From Arthrobacter sp. B2a2-09 (GTDB taxonomy: Bacteria > Actinomycetota > Actinomycetes > Actinomycetales > Micrococcaceae), in contig NZ_JAMXIC010000001.1 of the NCBI RefSeq assembly GCF_027587375.1, forward strand, positions 186,001 to 250,000: DNA of 64,000 nt, given 5' to 3'. This document shows, piece by piece, positions 24,790 to 33,239 of the stretch (position 1 is the first letter of the stretch; the number at the start of each line of letters is the position of its first letter). A program made the position numbers and the translations under genes. Below the pieces are notes generated by a model, which saw only the letters and a list, made by a program, of their open reading frames with translations, was not told where the DNA came from and did not search any database.

Positions 24790-25230
24790 ATGAGCGATAA
24801 GGGAAAGACCTGGCACGAAAACCACAAGGAATCCTTGACGAAGGGTCAACGCGCCGCGGATGTCATGCGGAACGGGATGGGCAGTTGGCCATTCGTCGGC
24901 GGTTTTGTCGGGTTCATGATCCTCTGGGCAGCCATCAACAGCTGGGCGTTGGCGAACAACGCCTGGGATCCGTATCCGTACATCTTGTTGAATCTCTTCC
25001 TCTCGATGCTGGCAGGGCTGCAGGGAGCCATCCTTCTCATCGCCGCCAAGCGACAGGATGCGATTGCCGCGGTGATGTCCCGGCACGATCACGACACCAA
25101 CGTGAAATCCAAAGAGGAGATCGACCTGCTCATGGCCATCAACAGTCAGCAACTGGAAATCCTTCGGGAACTGCAGGTACTTGCAGCCGCAGGGAACGTC
25201 AGGATCGATACAGCTGCGGGCAAAAGCTAA
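24790..25230 (+). CDS. DUF1003 family membrane protein
   Basis: A 146-residue protein with two membrane segments (about 36-56 and 68-85: GFVGFMILWAAINSWAL and LFLSMLAGLQGAILLIAAKRQ) and a C-terminal amphipathic helix. The GSWPFVGGF…WDPYPYILLNLFLSM block is the DUF1003 signature. Function unknown. It stands 80 bp before an AI-2E-type protein on the same strand. Confidence 0.87.
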   Translation: MSDKGKTWHENHKESLTKGQRAADVMRNGMGSWPFVGGFVGFMILWAAINSWALANNAWDPYPYILLNLFLSMLAGLQGAILLIAAKRQDAIAAVMSRHDHDTNVKSKEEIDLLMAINSQQLEILRELQVLAAAGNVRIDTAAGKS

Positions 25231-25310
25231 GGCGGCCATTCCTGATGCACGACTCTTAATGCACTACGGCGAGGCATTCACTGCCGGAACCAGGACCAGG
25301 AAGGAATCCA

Positions 25311-26426
25311 ATGACTGAAGGCAACAATTCCCCCAACAAACCTACGATGTCAGCGATTTGGTCCGACGGCCTTGGCCGAGCCGGGATTCGTTCGGGGCAG
25401 ATGCTCCTGGTCATCACTCTGGTGTCAGTGATTGTGTGGGCGATGACCAGCGTGCCGCTCGTCGTCATACCGGTGACGATCGCGCTCATTCTTGCCTCGG
25501 CAATCTCGCCTCTCGTGCGTTGGCTGACTGCTCGCCGGTGGCCCCGGGCCCTCGCGGTCGCAGCATCGTTCGTGGGGATTCTTGCCGTCTTCGGCGGAGT
25601 CATCACCGGAATCGTCTTTCTTATCAGGGCGCAATCCAAGGAGCTTGCCGTGAAATTCACTGCCGGCATCGACCAACTGCACCAATTCCTGAACAACGGA
25701 CCCTTCAGGGTCAGCGACGAGCAGCTCCGCTCCGTGGCAGATTCCATCCAGCGCTTCTTCACGAGCAGTACCTTCGGTGCCGAAGCGCTCACCGGGGCCC
25801 GTACTGTCGGTGAAATTCTGGCCGGCTTGGTCCTCATGGTGGTGATCTTGTTCTTCTTCCTCAAGGACGGTGAGAAGATCAGGACCTTCCTCTTCGGATT
25901 CCTTCCGGCGGGTCACCGCGGGAAGGCCCATCTGGCTGCGGAACGGAGCACCACCGTTCTGGGAGGCTATGTCCGGGGAACGGCTCTCATCGCAGCAGTG
26001 AACGGCCTGATCATAGGGACAGTCCTGGCCATCCTCGGTGTCCCGCTTGCCCTGCCTCTGGGCGTTTTTGTGTTTATCGGCGGGTTCATTCCCATCGTTG
26101 GTTCCACCGCGGCCGGTACCCTCGCTGTGGGTGTCGCCCTGATCTCCAACGGTCCCGTGACGTCACTCATCGTCCTCGCTGTCCTCATCGCGGCCAACCA
26201 GCTTGAGCACCATTTCCTTCAACCCGTTTTGATGGGTAAGGTCCTGAGCATTCATGGACTGGCCATTTTGCTGGCCTTGGCCATTGGCACGATGCTCGCA
26301 GGCATTATCGGTGCCTTGTTGGCCGTACCCACCGCCGCCGTTGCTTGGACTGCCATCAAGACGTGGACCGGGCGCGGCGAGCCAGGTTCCGCTGGTATCG
26401 ACCCCAGCGATGGAACCGTGGCCTGA
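25311..26426 (+). CDS. AI-2E family (PerM-like) transporter
   Basis: A 371-residue membrane protein with about eight membrane segments. Family features include VPLVVIPVTIALILASAISPLVRWL, the ARTVGEILAGLVLMVVILFFFLKDGEKI block, and GGFIPIVGSTAAGTLAV. Members export autoinducer-2, ions or small molecules; the cargo here is unknown. AGGAA precedes ATG 25311. It converges with the phosphoesterase gene, 26 bp away. Confidence 0.85.
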   Translation: MTEGNNSPNKPTMSAIWSDGLGRAGIRSGQMLLVITLVSVIVWAMTSVPLVVIPVTIALILASAISPLVRWLTARRWPRALAVAASFVGILAVFGGVITGIVFLIRAQSKELAVKFTAGIDQLHQFLNNGPFRVSDEQLRSVADSIQRFFTSSTFGAEALTGARTVGEILAGLVLMVVILFFFLKDGEKIRTFLFGFLPAGHRGKAHLAAERSTTVLGGYVRGTALIAAVNGLIIGTVLAILGVPLALPLGVFVFIGGFIPIVGSTAAGTLAVGVALISNGPVTSLIVLAVLIAANQLEHHFLQPVLMGKVLSIHGLAILLALAIGTMLAGIIGALLAVPTAAVAWTAIKTWTGRGEPGSAGIDPSDGTVA

Positions 26427-26452
26427 ACAGGACTCACCGCCAAAGCTCGATC

Positions 26453-27775
26453 CTACGGTTGGGCGAGGAGCTCGTCGTGCAGTTGTTGCAGGTGGGACGG
26501 TTGTTCTTCAAGTGCCCGCGTGGCCGGCGGGGGACTGGGTGCCTGAACGCCGGCGAGGGGGTCGTCGGTGCGGGGGACGGTGAGGCTCAAGGCCCCGCTG
26601 ACATCAGGTGCCGCCGCATCGCGGCGGGTCAGAGCCGGGAGATTCCAACGATGTTCGATGGTCGCAAGGATGCTGGTGTGATCGAGGGGGACAGGACCAG
26701 GGGCTCGGAAGACCGTCCCACCCGGGATGAGTGGACTGATCAGTACCGTTGGCACCCGCAGCCCGAATCGGGTGAAATCGAAACCGAATTCCCCAGGGGT
26801 GTTGTCCGGCGGCGTCGCCCCCCAGGGCGGTGCGACGTGGTCGTAGCATCCTCCGTGTTCGTCATACGTGATGATGAGCAGGGTGGAGTCCCAGGCTGGC
26901 CCGTCGCGGACGGCGCGATATGCGTCGAGCAGGAACTGCTCCCCGAGCGCGACGTTGTAGTTGGGGTGTTCGCTGTTGCCCGTCGAGGACCAGGACGGCT
27001 CAAGGAACGCGTACGCCGGGAGCTTCCCGGCTGCCGCGTCGGCTTGGAAGTCAGTGAACAGGCCAATGTTCGACGCCGGAGCGTGCCGGGTGTCGTCGAA
27101 GTCCAGTTTCGTCAGGGGCGACTTCGTTTCGCCGTAGATTCTCCACGGGATGCCATGGTTGCTCAGGTGCCCGAAAATGCTCGGAACGGTGAACCGCTTG
27201 GCCTTGTCATCCAAGTTGCCTTGGCTGGTGCCGGCGCAGGCAAAGGCCCGGTTGGGCATCGTCATGGTTGGAGCTGACGCGAACCAGGCGTCGCAGACGG
27301 CGAATCCCTTCGCCATCGCTGACAGCACCGGCAGTGTCTGCGGGGTGTAGCAGCCCATGATCATTTGCTCGGTTGTCCCGGGTACCACATGCCAGCCCTT
27401 GGCCAGGTTGTCCTTGATGGCGCCGGCATAGTTGGTCACAAAGCCGGTCATGGACGGTACAGCCCCGGCCTTCGGCGCGCTGGTGCTGCCGTAGAGCTGG
27501 TCGTTGCTTGCCTGGTATCCCTCCCCGGGGTCGGCGCCCGGCATGAAGTAGACGTCAGGGGTCGAGGGAGTCAGCCGATAGACGCCGACCGGACTGCCAT
27601 CGGTGCCCGGACAGGACTCCGTGCCAGTCAGTCCGTCAAACGAATATCCCCCGGGGGATACATTGCCGGAATCGGCATAGAGGTATCCGAGCATGTGATC
27701 GAACGAGCGGTTTTCAAGCATCAATACGACGATGTGCTGGACGGCGTTGAGACCAGTTACCGCCACGGTGACCAT
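26453..27775 (-). CDS. Phospholipase C-like phosphoesterase (PF04185 family)
   Basis: A protein of about 440 residues. Metal-site motifs are HIVVLMLENRSFDHMLGY (catalytic region near the N-terminus), PTMTMPNRAFACAGTSQG, ITYDEHGGCYDHVAPP and VPLDHTSILATIEHRW, as in bacterial phosphatidylcholine-hydrolysing phospholipase C and acid phosphatase AcpA. No signal peptide or Tat motif is visible at this start, unusual for secreted family members. GTG 27766 or the upstream 27862 are alternative starts. Isolated, convergent with the AI-2E gene. Confidence 0.82.
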   Translation of the reverse strand: MVTVAVTGLNAVQHIVVLMLENRSFDHMLGYLYADSGNVSPGGYSFDGLTGTESCPGTDGSPVGVYRLTPSTPDVYFMPGADPGEGYQASNDQLYGSTSAPKAGAVPSMTGFVTNYAGAIKDNLAKGWHVVPGTTEQMIMGCYTPQTLPVLSAMAKGFAVCDAWFASAPTMTMPNRAFACAGTSQGNLDDKAKRFTVPSIFGHLSNHGIPWRIYGETKSPLTKLDFDDTRHAPASNIGLFTDFQADAAAGKLPAYAFLEPSWSSTGNSEHPNYNVALGEQFLLDAYRAVRDGPAWDSTLLIITYDEHGGCYDHVAPPWGATPPDNTPGEFGFDFTRFGLRVPTVLISPLIPGGTVFRAPGPVPLDHTSILATIEHRWNLPALTRRDAAAPDVSGALSLTVPRTDDPLAGVQAPSPPPATRALEEQPSHLQQLHDELLAQP

Positions 27776-27954
27776 CCCCTTCGAAAAGAGTTCCTGTCCG
27801 TGCTGAACAGTCTCCCACGCCTCAGTCCCGGTCGCTACGCCTTGAGGGGCGCACATTTGCACAGCATTTATACAGGAAACGCCTAGCGGGGGTTAACTCG
27901 CGCGGTCCTAGAATTAACAGCGACGCCAGTCAAGCATCAGCCGAGGAGGCCGCG

Positions 27955-28239
27955 ATGAACTCCAGGGAAAACGGTCAGAGGATCGCCCGGCAAGTGACAT
28001 CGTGGGTGGGGGCTGCGAGCGTGGCGGGCGCGGTGGTTGTCGGAGCGGCCGTCTCGGCCCCAGCCGCGGCAGGCAACACGTCCACAGGCAACACATCCAC
28101 CGGTGACACGTCTTCCGGCAACACGGGGCAGACGACGGCACCGAACTATGGCTCGCGCCACCACAACTCCTCCACATCGCCGGTACAGCCCGTCGGGCCC
28201 GGATCAGCGGGCCCGCAGGGCCAGACGTCAGGGTCCTGA
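27955..28239 (+). CDS. Small exported Ser/Thr/Gly/Asn-rich protein of the redox cluster
   Basis: A 94-residue protein. A basic N-terminus (MNSRENGQRIARQ) is followed by a hydrophobic segment (SWVGAASVAGAVVVGAAVSAPAAAG), either a signal peptide with an AAAG-type cleavage site or an anchor. The rest repeats NTSTG, NTSTG, DTSSG, NTGQT, then a Pro/Ser/His linker. GAGGAGG precedes ATG 27955. Its stop overlaps the ApbE start (TGATG), so it belongs to the redox operon. No cofactor motif is visible; a role as surface scaffold is a guess. Confidence 0.7.
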   Translation: MNSRENGQRIARQVTSWVGAASVAGAVVVGAAVSAPAAAGNTSTGNTSTGDTSSGNTGQTTAPNYGSRHHNSSTSPVQPVGPGSAGPQGQTSGS

Positions 28240-29174
28240 TGGTAACGGCGGCGCGACGCTGGGAGCTATGGAGCACCGAGGCCTGCGTTGTCGTCACCGA
28301 GCCATCGATGCTCGACCCGGCAGTCGATCTAAGCAAGGATGTATGCCTTGAAGTTGAGATGGCGTGCAGCCGTTTCCGCGACGATTCGGAGCTCATGCTC
28401 CTGCGGGGTCAGCTGGGCGACGGCCGGGAAATAAGCGACGTCCTCGCGGCCATCGTTCGCGGCGCATTGGCTGCGGCGGAAATGACCGACGGCGATGTGG
28501 ATCCGACACTCGGGAACGTATTGCTTGGCCTTGGGTATGACCGGGATTTTTCTCTTCTCGGTGTGCCGCGCAGCCTCGGCCCGGAGTCGCGGGGGGCAGT
28601 TGCTGTCGCACCAGTTGCACCGGGGTGGACCCGGATAGTACTTGCCGGAAACAGGCTGAGAGTACCCACGGGCCTGTTGCTCGACTTTGGTGCAATCGGC
28701 AAGGCCTTGGCAGCCGACTGGGCCGCGGACCGGATTGCGTCGAGGCTTGGATGCGGTTCGATGGTGAGTCTTGGTGGCGATCTGGCTACTGCGGGGGAGG
28801 CGCCGCCGGAGGGCTGGGTGGTGCTGGTCCAGGATCTGCCGGGCGATCCCTCGGTCTGTGTGGGGCTCAGCTCTGGCTATGCGTTGGCCACGTCAAGCAC
28901 GCAAAAGCGCCTTTGGAACCATTCCGGTCGGGAGGTCCATCACATCATCGATCCGCACACCGGATTGCCTGCGGAAGCCGTATGGCGGACGGTCACGGTT
29001 GCAGCGAAAAGCTGCGCGGACGCCAATACAATCGCGACCGCATGCGTTGTGCGCGGGCGCCGCGCGCCGTCGTGGTTAAGGGAACTAGGCGTGCCTGCCC
29101 GCTTGGTAGACAGTGCAGGCAGAGTATCCACTTTCGGGAGTTGGCCTCCGGATGAGTTGGCGGATCAATCATGA
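28239..29174 (+). CDS. apbE: FAD:protein FMN transferase (ApbE family)
   Basis: A 311-residue ApbE protein that attaches FMN from FAD to a Thr of partner proteins. Motifs in order: CSRFRDDSELMLL, DPTLGNVLLGLGYDRDF, LLDFGAIGKALAADWAADRI, MVSLGGDLATAGEAP, the HHIIDPHTGLPAEAVWRTVTV block, and CADANTIATACVVRG with the metal-binding acidic residue. No signal peptide or lipobox is present, so it should be cytoplasmic. It is translationally coupled to the small gene upstream and overlaps the next gene by four bases. The likely substrate is the FMN-binding protein at 34652-35164. Confidence 0.92.
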   Translation: MVTAARRWELWSTEACVVVTEPSMLDPAVDLSKDVCLEVEMACSRFRDDSELMLLRGQLGDGREISDVLAAIVRGALAAAEMTDGDVDPTLGNVLLGLGYDRDFSLLGVPRSLGPESRGAVAVAPVAPGWTRIVLAGNRLRVPTGLLLDFGAIGKALAADWAADRIASRLGCGSMVSLGGDLATAGEAPPEGWVVLVQDLPGDPSVCVGLSSGYALATSSTQKRLWNHSGREVHHIIDPHTGLPAEAVWRTVTVAAKSCADANTIATACVVRGRRAPSWLRELGVPARLVDSAGRVSTFGSWPPDELADQS

Positions 29175-29740
29175 ACACGGTATTCGATCAGGCTCTTTGG
29201 GCCGTGGGTCGCGGCTCCGGCGTGGTGGCCATGGTGCTGCTGACACTCTCGGTCCTGCTGGGCATAGGCGCCCGGTCTGGGCGGCCCGTCGTCGGGATCC
29301 CGCGTTTTGCCGTGACTTTGGTGCACCGCAATGTCTCCCTCTTTTCGCTCATTTTTGTCGTCGTCCATGTTGTCTCCTTGCTCTTTGATCCGTTTGCCCA
29401 GCTGAGGCTGGTCGATTTCTTCGTTCCGTTCCTCGGCGCGTTCAAGCCTTTCTGGCTCGGGCTGGGGACGATCGCGTTCGATCTCCTCGTTGTCGTGACG
29501 GTCACAGGCCTGCTACGCAACAGGATCGGTCCCCGGGTGTTCAAAGCCGTACATTGGCTGGTTTACGCGATGTGGCCTGTGTCGCTGGTTCATGCCATGG
29601 GAAACGGCACGAACGGCCTCCAGCCCTGGTTCCTGGTCATTGCGATGCTTTGCCTGGCTGCCGTTGGCGGGGCCCTCGCGTGGAGGTTGCACGAGAATTT
29701 CGTCGAGTACCGGAACGTGCGCAGCCAGGAAAACCCATGA
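29171..29740 (+). CDS. Ferric-reductase-like heme b membrane protein
   Basis: A 189-residue protein with about five membrane segments: GVVAMVLLTLSVLLGIGA, VSLFSLIFVVVHVVSLLFD, FWLGLGTIAFDLLVVVTVTGLL, HWLVYAMWPVSLVHAMG and WFLVIAMLCLAAVGGALAW. Histidines in LVHRNVSL, VVVHVV, AVHW and LVHAMG are spaced like the two bis-His heme sites of the ferric reductase/NOX fold. It lacks FAD and NAD domains, so it must receive electrons from other subunits. Four-base overlaps couple it to ApbE and to the NuoF-like gene. Confidence 0.85.
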   Translation: MNTVFDQALWAVGRGSGVVAMVLLTLSVLLGIGARSGRPVVGIPRFAVTLVHRNVSLFSLIFVVVHVVSLLFDPFAQLRLVDFFVPFLGAFKPFWLGLGTIAFDLLVVVTVTGLLRNRIGPRVFKAVHWLVYAMWPVSLVHAMGNGTNGLQPWFLVIAMLCLAAVGGALAWRLHENFVEYRNVRSQENP

Positions 29741-30960
29741 CACCGGATCAGGGAACCACCAGCGTCCGGGGCCGCATCGCAGGGCCAACAGGCGTCATCA
29801 GGCTGTTCGCCGCGGGCACCGCAGATTTCGGCAGCCACCACGCGGCCTTTGGCCCTCTGCCGGAAATGGATCGGGCTTCCCTGATTGACGAACTGTTGCG
29901 GTCCGGGCTGGACGGCCGCGGAGGGGCTGGATTCGCGGCCTGGCAGAAGTTGTCCTCAGTCCCGGCGGATGGCAGACACCCAGCCATCGTTGCCAACGGG
30001 GCGGAAGGCGAACCGCTGAGCAAGAAGGACGCGGCCCTGCTCCACAACGCCCCGCACCTGGTGATCGACGGACTCCTGATCGCAGGCCAGAGCCTTGGCG
30101 CCAGGGAGCTGCATCTCTATGCGGGCGCCGAGCAGCTGGATCCTGTCGCGCGCGCCCTCAAAGAGCGCGGGGAGTCACGCATACGCGTGCATGAAGCGCC
30201 CGGTACGTTCATCTCAGGCGAAGCAACGGCAGTGGTCAGCGCTATCGCCGGCGGCACGCCGATCCCTCGCGACCGAACGGAGCGGCTGACCAAGAGTGGC
30301 CTGAATGGCCGCCCCACCCTGCTCCACAACGTGGAGACACTGGCCCACCTCGCACTGATTTCCCGCTTCGGAGCGGCCTGGTTCCGTAGCCTCGGAACCG
30401 GCTCCGCGCCAGGAACCCGGCTCGTCACCCTGTCAGGGAACGCCGGCGGGCCAAGGGTGTACGAGATCCCGAGCGGCATGGCATTGACAGATATCCTGCT
30501 GAGCATCGGCATCGACCCGCACACTGTTCAGGCAGCCCTCGTGGGTGGATACCACGGCACGTGGCTCGCCGCGGAACAACTCGACGCACCGTTCTCGAAG
30601 GAAGGCTTGGCTCCGTTGGGTGCCCGGACCGGTGCCGGAATCATTATGACGCTGGGGTCCGGGTCCTGTGGCCTCGCAGCAACTGCGGACATCCTCGGGT
30701 ACCTGGCTCGCCAGTCAGCACGCCAGTGTGGACCCTGCACCAATGGCCTACCCGCCATCGCGAGCCTCGTCGAGCGTCTGGCCTACGGGGACACCGACGG
30801 GAAACTTCCGCAGGAGATCAGGAGGCTCGCCGCCTTGGTAACCGGCCGGGGTAGCTGCGCCCATCCGGACGGGACAGCCCGGCTTGCCTCTAGTGCCCTG
30901 ATGGCATTTGGCTCCGACGTCGAAGCACACCTGCGCGGGCGATGCGAGGCGTTGCGTTGA
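29737..30960 (+). CDS. NuoF-like NADH-binding flavoprotein
   Basis: A 407-residue homologue of the complex I F subunit. The NADH/FMN site is visible in GLDGRGGAGFAAWQKL (58-72) and ANGAEGEPLSKKDAALL (86-102); an SLBB-type region follows, then the C-terminal iron-sulfur part. There the usual CxxCxxC…C becomes ARQCGPCTNG…SCAHP: Cys331, 334 and 374 remain while the first ligand position is Ala328. The start at 29737 overlaps the membrane gene by four bases (ATGA). The gene has no NuoE or NuoG partner nearby and is followed by a ferredoxin, which suggests NADH to ferredoxin transfer. Confidence 0.85.
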   Translation: MTPDQGTTSVRGRIAGPTGVIRLFAAGTADFGSHHAAFGPLPEMDRASLIDELLRSGLDGRGGAGFAAWQKLSSVPADGRHPAIVANGAEGEPLSKKDAALLHNAPHLVIDGLLIAGQSLGARELHLYAGAEQLDPVARALKERGESRIRVHEAPGTFISGEATAVVSAIAGGTPIPRDRTERLTKSGLNGRPTLLHNVETLAHLALISRFGAAWFRSLGTGSAPGTRLVTLSGNAGGPRVYEIPSGMALTDILLSIGIDPHTVQAALVGGYHGTWLAAEQLDAPFSKEGLAPLGARTGAGIIMTLGSGSCGLAATADILGYLARQSARQCGPCTNGLPAIASLVERLAYGDTDGKLPQEIRRLAALVTGRGSCAHPDGTARLASSALMAFGSDVEAHLRGRCEALR

Positions 30961-30980
30961 ACGGGCCAGGGGCGCCTCGC

Positions 30981-31181
30981 ATGAGAATGCACATCGACTG
31001 GACCCGCTGCGACGGCCGGGGTCTATGCATTGAATTGCTTCCGGAACTACTCACCCGCGACGATTGGGGCTACCCGGTGGGCCGTGGCGGATCCGAGATC
31101 GCGATACCTCAAAACCTCGAATCCGCGGCCCACGATGCCAGAGCGCTCTGCCCCACACAGGCGCTCAGCCTTCATGGGTGA
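30981..31181 (+). CDS. [3Fe-4S]-type ferredoxin
   Basis: A 66-residue ferredoxin with three cysteines in the pattern RCDGRGLC … ALCPTQAL (CxxxxxC…CP), as in the single-cluster [3Fe-4S] ferredoxins that serve actinobacterial P450s. AGGGG lies eight bases before ATG 30981; an upstream in-frame start at 30942 would overlap the NuoF-like gene. It lies 20 bp after that gene and is its probable electron partner. Confidence 0.88.
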   Translation: MRMHIDWTRCDGRGLCIELLPELLTRDDWGYPVGRGGSEIAIPQNLESAAHDARALCPTQALSLHG

Positions 31182-31205
31182 AGGTATCGCCCCAGCTCCG
31201 GCGCC

Positions 31206-31211
31206 TATACT
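31206..31211 (+). promoter_or_regulatory. Strong -10 element for a leaderless response-regulator transcript
   Basis: TATACT ends six bases before ATG 31218, placing the transcript start at the start codon. No ribosome binding site and no good -35 were found. It would let the two-component pair be expressed apart from the upstream redox genes. Confidence 0.5.
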
Positions 31212-31217
31212 CCGACT

Positions 31218-31889
31218 ATGAATGAGACGAAGCCACGCATTCTTTTGGTCGAGGATGACGTGCAGCTTCGGGCGATGCTGGAAGAGTTGTTAGTTGGCGA
31301 GGGCTACGAGGTGTCCAGCGCTTCGGATGGCCAAAAAGGCCTCCATCTCGCCCTGACCGTCGAATTCGATGTCCTGGTCCTGGACCGGGGCCTTCCGGTA
31401 ATGGACGGATTGAACCTGTTGACGAAATTGCGCAGGGAAGGCGTCGAGACTGCCGCGCTCATACTCTCCGCACTGGGCAATCCGGCGGACAGGGTTGAGG
31501 GACTCGACGCCGGGGCAGAGGACTACCTGTCGAAGCCTTTCGACGTCGATGAACTTCTGGCGCGTTTGCGTGCCTTACGACGCCGGCATATCACCACGGC
31601 GACGACCCTGCGGATCACCGGTGGTCGTTTTGACCTCGAATCGCGCAGTGTAGTCCGCCCTGATGGTTCCGTCGTGGTGTTGTCGGAACGGGAAAGCGCC
31701 TTGCTGGAGGAGTTGGCACGTTGGCCAAACCGGGTGTTCGGCCGCGACGAGATTCTTGAGTACGTCTTTCCGAACGCCGAAGAAGCAGGGGTGGTGGATA
31801 CCTATGTCCATTACCTCCGGCGGAAGCTGGGACGAGGGAGCGTGCGGACGGTTCATGGCGTCGGCTACAGGATCGGCACGCTCGCATGA
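31218..31889 (+). CDS. OmpR-family response regulator
   Basis: A 223-residue regulator. In the receiver domain the acidic pair is Asp13-Asp14 (LLVEDDVQ), the phospho-acceptor Asp56 (VLVLDRGLP) and the conserved Lys lies in EDYLSKPFD. The winged-helix DNA-binding domain (about 125-223) contains LSERESALLEELARWPNRVFGRDEIL and VDTYVHYLRRKLG…TVHGVGYRI. It overlaps the histidine kinase gene by four bases and sits inside the redox cluster, so it probably controls it. Confidence 0.93.
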   Translation: MNETKPRILLVEDDVQLRAMLEELLVGEGYEVSSASDGQKGLHLALTVEFDVLVLDRGLPVMDGLNLLTKLRREGVETAALILSALGNPADRVEGLDAGAEDYLSKPFDVDELLARLRALRRRHITTATTLRITGGRFDLESRSVVRPDGSVVVLSERESALLEELARWPNRVFGRDEILEYVFPNAEEAGVVDTYVHYLRRKLGRGSVRTVHGVGYRIGTLA

Positions 31890-33181
31890 AGGGCCAAGCC
31901 GAGGATGAGCTGCAGCGGTCCTCCTGGCGGCTGGCCCTGCAGACCGGAGCTTTGCTGGTGCTGCTTTTGGTGGCGATTGCCGGATCGGTGCTGTTGATTG
32001 TCAGCGCGAGCCAGGCCACCGCAGCCCAACGACTCCTGACCACTGCCACAGAGCACGTGGATTCGATCGTGGACGCTCCCGCGGGAACCTGGTTGGCGAT
32101 ATCCAGCCAGGGCGTGTTGACGGTTTCCCCCGGCATGCCGCCTGGGCTACCTGATCTGAAGGCCATGGAGGCTGTTGCCGCCAACGGAGTGGCCGCCGAG
32201 GAGGACGTTTCAATCGGGGGCCGCTCGTATACCGTCCGTACCGCAGATTCCGGCGCCCGGGTAGTCCAAGCGGTATTCGATCGTCACGAGAATCTGGAGG
32301 AGCTGAACCGGCTGGGAGTTGCCCTCCTGTTGACCTGCGGGGGAGCGGTGGTTTTGGCGAGCCTCCTGGCCGTCTGGTTGGCCCGGCGCGCCATGCGGCC
32401 CATGGCTGAGGCTCTTGACCGGCAGCGGCGATTCGTCGCTGATGCAAGCCACGAACTGCGCACCCCGCTGACGTTGCTCAGCATGCGTGCTCAAATGCTG
32501 CGTCGACGCATGGCTTCTTCGTCGCCGCTGGAGCCGCCGGCGGACATCGAGGCGGACGTGGACGCCATGATCGAGGATTCGCGCTCACTGACTCGATTGC
32601 TCGAAGACCTGCTCATCTCTGCGGATGCGCGGAGGGTCGAGCTAACGGACGTCGACGTCGTGGCGCTGGCGGAGGACGTCGTCGAATCGTTTTCGGCCCC
32701 TGCCGCACGCCGTGGCGTCGTGGTTGAGCGAAACGGAATAGCCGGCCCGATGGGGATCACCGCCGTTCCGACGGCGCTGCGCCGGCTTTTCGTGGCGTTG
32801 CTGGACAACGCCGTCCGTTTCGCCCGGTCACGCGTGGACGTGGGTGTATCGACAGACTCGAGGACGCTGGTCATCACGGTCCGCGATGACGGGCCCGGAT
32901 TTGCCGACGACGTCAAGACGCGGGCCTTCGAACGGTTTGCAACCTCGGCGCCTGCCGACGCCGCACCCGAGGACGGCACCGCGCCGCGCCACTACGGTCT
33001 GGGACTCGCACTCGTCGCTGAAGTGACCGCGCAGCACGGCGGCCGGGTGGAAATCGGCACGCAACCATCCGGAGCGGTCATCATTGTGCATCTGCCGATG
33101 ATCCGAGGAAATCCCGGGCACTCTCCTGCGCCCGGGGCCCGGGTCCGCGCCGTGGTTTCCAGGCTTCGAAGAATGTTCTAA
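31886..33181 (+). CDS. Sensor histidine kinase
   Basis: A 431-residue kinase with membrane segments at about 20-41 and 142-166 flanking an outside sensor of about 100 residues, then a short linker, the H-box FVADASHELRTPLTLL (His189), and an ATPase domain with N-box LFVALLDNAVRFA, G1 VRDDGPGF and G2 HYGLGLALV. The outside sensor (AGTWLAISSQGVLTV…GGRSYTVRTADSG) has no recognised ligand motif. It is coupled to the response regulator. Confidence 0.93.
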   Translation: MKGQAEDELQRSSWRLALQTGALLVLLLVAIAGSVLLIVSASQATAAQRLLTTATEHVDSIVDAPAGTWLAISSQGVLTVSPGMPPGLPDLKAMEAVAANGVAAEEDVSIGGRSYTVRTADSGARVVQAVFDRHENLEELNRLGVALLLTCGGAVVLASLLAVWLARRAMRPMAEALDRQRRFVADASHELRTPLTLLSMRAQMLRRRMASSSPLEPPADIEADVDAMIEDSRSLTRLLEDLLISADARRVELTDVDVVALAEDVVESFSAPAARRGVVVERNGIAGPMGITAVPTALRRLFVALLDNAVRFARSRVDVGVSTDSRTLVITVRDDGPGFADDVKTRAFERFATSAPADAAPEDGTAPRHYGLGLALVAEVTAQHGGRVEIGTQPSGAVIIVHLPMIRGNPGHSPAPGARVRAVVSRLRRMF

Positions 33182-33239
33182 GAACCCGAACCTAGCATTG
33201 CGGCATGAGCAGACCATGGTCCATCGCGGGAGTGACTAG

